Positions 6,132 to 8,653 of a stretch of DNA of 8,653 bases are shown here, piece by piece (the first letter of the stretch is position 1; each line of letters starts with the position of its first letter). The notes below the pieces were generated by a model that ran no database searches, was not told the origin of the DNA, and was given only the letters and a program-made list of their open reading frames with translations. Made by a program: the position numbers and the translations under genes. Origin of the DNA: Bacillota bacterium (GTDB lineage Bacteria > Bacillota > Dethiobacteria > Dethiobacterales > Dethiobacteraceae); NCBI GenBank assembly GCA_012841735.1, contig DUUE01000294.1, forward strand, positions 1 to 8,653, written 5' to 3'.

Positions 6132-6158
6132 TTGCCGTGCAATGTTGAATATTATAGT
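6132..6158 (+). promoter_or_regulatory. Possible promoter of the cblTS leader
   Basis: TTGCCG (6132-6137) and TATAGT (6153-6158) are 15 bases apart, shorter than ideal. Transcription would start just before the aptamer stem at 6170. Position is right, match only moderate. Confidence 0.35.
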
Positions 6159-6169
6159 TAAAAATCCAC

Positions 6170-6320
6170 CTGTTCAGGTGCCCTACGGGGAGAATAGGGA
6201 ACCGGGTGAAAAACCCGGGCGGACCCGCCACTGTAAGGTGAAGGCGACACGTAAACCACTGGCTTTGGCCGGGAAGGAGTGTTTGCCGATGCAGCCGAGC
6301 CAGGAGACCTGCCTGAACAG
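6170..6320 (+). ncRNA. Cobalamin riboswitch controlling cblT-cblS
   Basis: The closing stem CTGTTCAGG (6170-6178) pairs exactly with CCTGAACAG (6312-6320). The core holds GGGAACCGGGTGAAA, CCCGCCACTGT and the B12 box GAGCCAGGAGACCTGCC, all diagnostic of the cobalamin aptamer. The expression platform is the terminator at 6342-6375. It is one of two divergent copies; the other serves cbiR. Confidence 0.95.
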
Positions 6321-6328
6321 TTGTTAAA

Positions 6329-6375
6329 CGTGGGTGATGGAAAAGCTCACGGTCTTTGCGGCCGTGGGCTTTTTT
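6329..6375 (+). terminator. Riboswitch expression platform: terminator and antiterminator before cblT
   Basis: Bases 6342-6354 pair with 6360-6372 (13 base pairs with two G-U wobbles, loop TTTGC), followed by TTT and ATTATTATTT: an intrinsic terminator. CGTGGG at 6329-6334 can instead pair with CTCACG at 6346-6351, inside the 5' arm of the terminator. It copies the CGTGGG of the 3' arm, so it is a good antiterminator candidate. Confidence 0.85.
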
Positions 6376-6403
6376 ATTATTATTTAATTAAAGGAGGAAC
6401 AGC

Positions 6404-6889
6404 ATGTCCAGCAAAAAACTGGTTCTTCTGGCACTACTAACGGCATTGTGTGCCGTAGGAGGTTTTATCAAAATTCCCAGCCCGACCGGCACGGTTGCCC
6501 TTGATTCCCTGCCAGGTTTTTTGGCGGCCGCGCTTCTGGGCGGCCGGGGCGGCGCTGCCGTTGGTTTTTTGGGCCACCTTTTCAGTGCCGCGACAGTCGG
6601 CTTTCCTTTAGGTTTGCCTGTTCATTTGTATGTGGGACTGCAGATGGCTGTCTATGTCAGTATCTTTGGGTATTTATACAGAAAAGGCCATAAGGTGCCG
6701 GCTGTAATTATTGCCATAGTTTTAAACGGGGCAGTGGCTCCCCTGCTGCTGGTACCCATTTACGGGCCGGGCTTTTTTGCCATGATGCTGCCTGCATTGA
6801 CTGTGGGTTCAGCCGTAAACATTATTCTGGCCGCAGTATTGGCACAAGTGGCTGTAATAAAAAAGGTGGGAAGAGGCCTTGATACCTAA
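6404..6889 (+). CDS. cblT: ECF transporter S-component, predicted alpha-ribazole transporter CblT
   Basis: This 161-residue integral membrane protein has the size and helix layout of ECF substrate-binding (S) subunits. Five to six membrane segments are seen at about 4-20, 35-60, 68-92, 97-118 and 124-150. The segment FIKIPSPTGTVALDSLPGF (21-39) after the first helix is typical of the small S-component family that includes CblT. CblT is known with CblS from Listeria and Geobacillus as the uptake protein for alpha-ribazole. It would need the shared ECF energising module (two ATPases and the T subunit), which is not in this window. AGGAGG ends 6 bases before the ATG at 6404. The cobalamin riboswitch upstream and cblS overlapping its end by 11 bases make this role more likely than a role with an unrelated vitamin. 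Confidence 0.85.
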   Translation: MSSKKLVLLALLTALCAVGGFIKIPSPTGTVALDSLPGFLAAALLGGRGGAAVGFLGHLFSAATVGFPLGLPVHLYVGLQMAVYVSIFGYLYRKGHKVPAVIIAIVLNGAVAPLLLVPIYGPGFFAMMLPALTVGSAVNIILAAVLAQVAVIKKVGRGLDT

Positions 6890-7625
6890 AACCACAAATT
6901 ACCGTGACCTGACCCTGCTTGAACTGGGCGAAGACGTAATTGTTATCGCCTGCGATTCTGTGGGAGCCATCGGCGCCAAGAAAAATGATTTTCTTAAGAC
7001 CAGTGGCCGGATTGTAGGCCGCTTTACCGCGCGAGTCCCCCTGATGGAGGTTATGGCTGCCGGTGCAGAACCACTGGTCATTGTCAACACTTTAAGTGTA
7101 GAGATGGAACCCAGCGGCAAAGAAATCATCAGCGGCATAAAAGCAGAGCTGACAGCAGCGGGTTTGACAGACATCACCATTACCGGCAGTACTGAAGAAA
7201 ATATGCCTACCACGCAGACCGGGGCCGGCATAACGGTTATTGGCAGGACGACAACCAAAGCACTGCGCCTGGGACGGGCACAAGCCGGCAACCTGGTTTA
7301 TTGTCTCGGCCGCCCCAGGGTAGGCACTGAGGTACTCAATGCAACCCTGCCGGATATACCTTTATTGCGAAAGTTGCTGGCACAGGAATGGATTACGGAA
7401 ATTCTTCCTGTGGGCTCCAAAGGTTTATTGTATGAAGCCGGGCAGCTGGCGGCCGGTGCAGGTGCCGGTTTTACTTTAAATGCCGCTGCCGGCGTGGATG
7501 TGCATTGTTCTGCAGGACCGGCCACATCTTTGCTCATCGCAACAGCAGCTGAGCGGGCGGCCGACCTGGCAAAATTATCGGACCTGGATATCTTTTATCT
7601 TGGCAAGCTGCACACCCAGTGTTGA
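6879..7625 (+). CDS. cblS: Alpha-ribazole kinase CblS (PurM-like fold)
   Basis: This 248-residue protein resembles the AIR-synthase/PurM-type ATP-binding family. The motif CDSVGAIGAKKND (25-37) matches the N-terminal metal/ATP site region of that fold. VPLMEVMAAGAEPLVIVNTL (53-72) and GSTEENMPTTQTGAGITVIG (103-122) follow, the latter corresponding to the second family motif. A Gly/Ala-rich C-terminal half completes it. CblS phosphorylates alpha-ribazole to alpha-ribazole 5'-phosphate, bypassing CobT; CobS then joins this to activated cobinamide. The only start that fits is TTG at 6879, inside cblT, with AAGGTGG 9 bases upstream. The 11-base overlap implies coupled translation. Cytoplasmic. 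The gene ends 19 bases before the convergent TPR gene, with no clear terminator. Confidence 0.85.
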   Translation: MIPKTTNYRDLTLLELGEDVIVIACDSVGAIGAKKNDFLKTSGRIVGRFTARVPLMEVMAAGAEPLVIVNTLSVEMEPSGKEIISGIKAELTAAGLTDITITGSTEENMPTTQTGAGITVIGRTTTKALRLGRAQAGNLVYCLGRPRVGTEVLNATLPDIPLLRKLLAQEWITEILPVGSKGLLYEAGQLAAGAGAGFTLNAAAGVDVHCSAGPATSLLIATAAERAADLAKLSDLDIFYLGKLHTQC

Positions 7626-7644
7626 TCTTGTCACCACAAACCTC

Positions 7645-8653
7645 TCACTGAGCAAACAGTGTCCTGGCAGTCATGAGAAAATCCGGCTCTTCTGCAAACT
7701 TGTACAAAAGGTCACCTTCAATATATTCTTGCACACGGCTTCCGGCAGTCGGTTCGATTGCCAAAAAGGAAAGGTAGAGCAATTCTTCCTGCGGTGACTG
7801 CTTGCTCTGCTCAAGGTATTTTATGGCGTCCGGCGCCGGCAGCCGCCGGCCCGGCATCATGTGTTCACCCTTTAACAGCTGTTCATCTTCCGCCAGGCGC
7901 TGAAGCGTTTGCAGCCACTTTTCTTCTTTATAGTTGTTCACCTTTGTGTTTATACCTGTAAAATCGCCGGTGATAATCCGCAGCGCAGCTTCCTGTGCCA
8001 TAAACCTTTGTTCAGCGCGTAATAAAGTTTGCAGTGCATCGTCATAGCGGCCGAAGTGACTTTTAATTTGTGCTGCCTGCAGCAGCTCCCAGTCGTATAA
8101 AGGCCTTTTTGCTTCTATTTCGTTCAGGGTTGCCAGAGCCTGCCCGTAATCCTTGAGGTGGTAATAATAAATTCCCACCAGTGCCCTGAGGTACTCTGTA
8201 TTCTCCGTCAGCATAAACAGCCGGTTATAATAAGTGGCGGCCTGAGCGAAATCTGTATCAGGATACTCATATTCAGTGGACGAAACCTGGCAACTGTAGA
8301 GGCGTGCCAGCATGGTTAAAGCATGGAGATCAGCGGCATCTTCCATCAGCTGCCTTTCATAAGCTGCAATTGCCTCTTTATATTTCCTGGCCACAAGCAG
8401 CTTATCACCTTCCGTCATTTTTCTTTCAGGCAGCTGAAAATCGCTGTTTTGCGCCTGCAGGTAGCCCTGAGAAGCTGTCATTATTCTGCCGTCAGCATCA
8501 TAGGCAACTACGCCCCAAAAGTGACGGTCTCCCCCAAAACCCAGCAAGGAGCCTGGGAGGGGGCCTTGCCCGTCGTAGGAAAGTCCCGGCTGATAGGACT
8601 GCAATTGGGCCAGGCTGATTGTCGCTTCAGGTGTGGTGTATTTTTCGTCGCGT
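7645..8653 (-). CDS. TPR-like helical repeat protein, N-terminus beyond right edge
   Basis: The frame is open from the right edge to the stop at 7645 and gives the last 335 residues of a larger protein. No start codon with a ribosome site is seen, so the gene most likely begins outside. A first segment of about 70 residues (with SLLGFGGDRHFWGVVAYDAD) is unrecognised. It is followed by helix pairs with TPR character: EGDKLLVARKYKEAIAAYER, then LHALTMLARLYSC, then repeats around YLRALVGIYYYHLKDYGQAL and AQIKSHFGRYDDALQTLLRA. The last 90 residues are helical and charged. TPR proteins are scaffolds; no partner or function can be given. It is convergent to cblS and not part of the cobamide unit. 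Confidence 0.7.
   Translation of the reverse strand, partial: RDEKYTTPEATISLAQLQSYQPGLSYDGQGPLPGSLLGFGGDRHFWGVVAYDADGRIMTASQGYLQAQNSDFQLPERKMTEGDKLLVARKYKEAIAAYERQLMEDAADLHALTMLARLYSCQVSSTEYEYPDTDFAQAATYYNRLFMLTENTEYLRALVGIYYYHLKDYGQALATLNEIEAKRPLYDWELLQAAQIKSHFGRYDDALQTLLRAEQRFMAQEAALRIITGDFTGINTKVNNYKEEKWLQTLQRLAEDEQLLKGEHMMPGRRLPAPDAIKYLEQSKQSPQEELLYLSFLAIEPTAGSRVQEYIEGDLLYKFAEEPDFLMTARTLFAQ

Noticed and set aside
6142..6327. A 61-codon plus-strand frame ahead of cblT
   Set aside because: It lies almost wholly within the cobalamin aptamer, whose conserved bases explain the open frame.

Overview
The window looks like chromosomal DNA from a Gram-positive-type anaerobe or facultative anaerobe of the Firmicutes (Bacillota), possibly a clostridial or Negativicutes lineage. 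The evidence is AGGAGG-type ribosome binding sites, a PadR regulator operon, intrinsic terminators with U-tracts, cobalamin riboswitches and an ECF-type vitamin transporter subunit. The genus cannot be fixed from this sequence.

Layout. (1) Positions 1-677, minus strand: the N-terminal part of a methyl-accepting chemotaxis protein that runs off the left edge. Its leader holds a hairpin followed by seven U residues. (2) 859-2127, minus: a membrane-anchored family 3 beta-N-acetylglucosaminidase (NagZ type). (3) 2128-2803: a 676-base gap, AT-rich over most of its length. Read on the minus strand it holds an AT-rich leader-like stretch, one isolated type I-C-like CRISPR repeat, a possible 23-residue membrane peptide with its own ribosome binding site, and an intrinsic terminator. 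On the plus strand it ends in a PadR promoter and operator palindrome. (4) 2804-4682, plus: a three-gene operon of a PadR repressor and two single-pass membrane proteins of unknown function. (5) 4847-7625: a cobamide salvage island. A TIM-barrel protein, probably the cobamide-remodelling hydrolase CbiR, is on the minus strand. It diverges from cblT (predicted alpha-ribazole ECF S-component) and cblS (alpha-ribazole kinase) on the plus strand. Each arm has its own cobalamin riboswitch and its own terminator. (6) 7645 to the right edge, minus: a TPR-like protein missing its N-terminus.

The cobamide island is the most coherent and interesting part. CbiR is reported to cut the phosphoribosyl bond of the cobamide nucleotide loop. 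CblT and CblS are known to import and phosphorylate alpha-ribazole, the riboside used to rebuild that loop. Two back-to-back cobalamin riboswitches would switch on removal of the old lower ligand and supply of the new one together when adenosylcobalamin is scarce. The isolated CRISPR repeat next to a tiny hydrophobic reading frame is the second most unusual feature.
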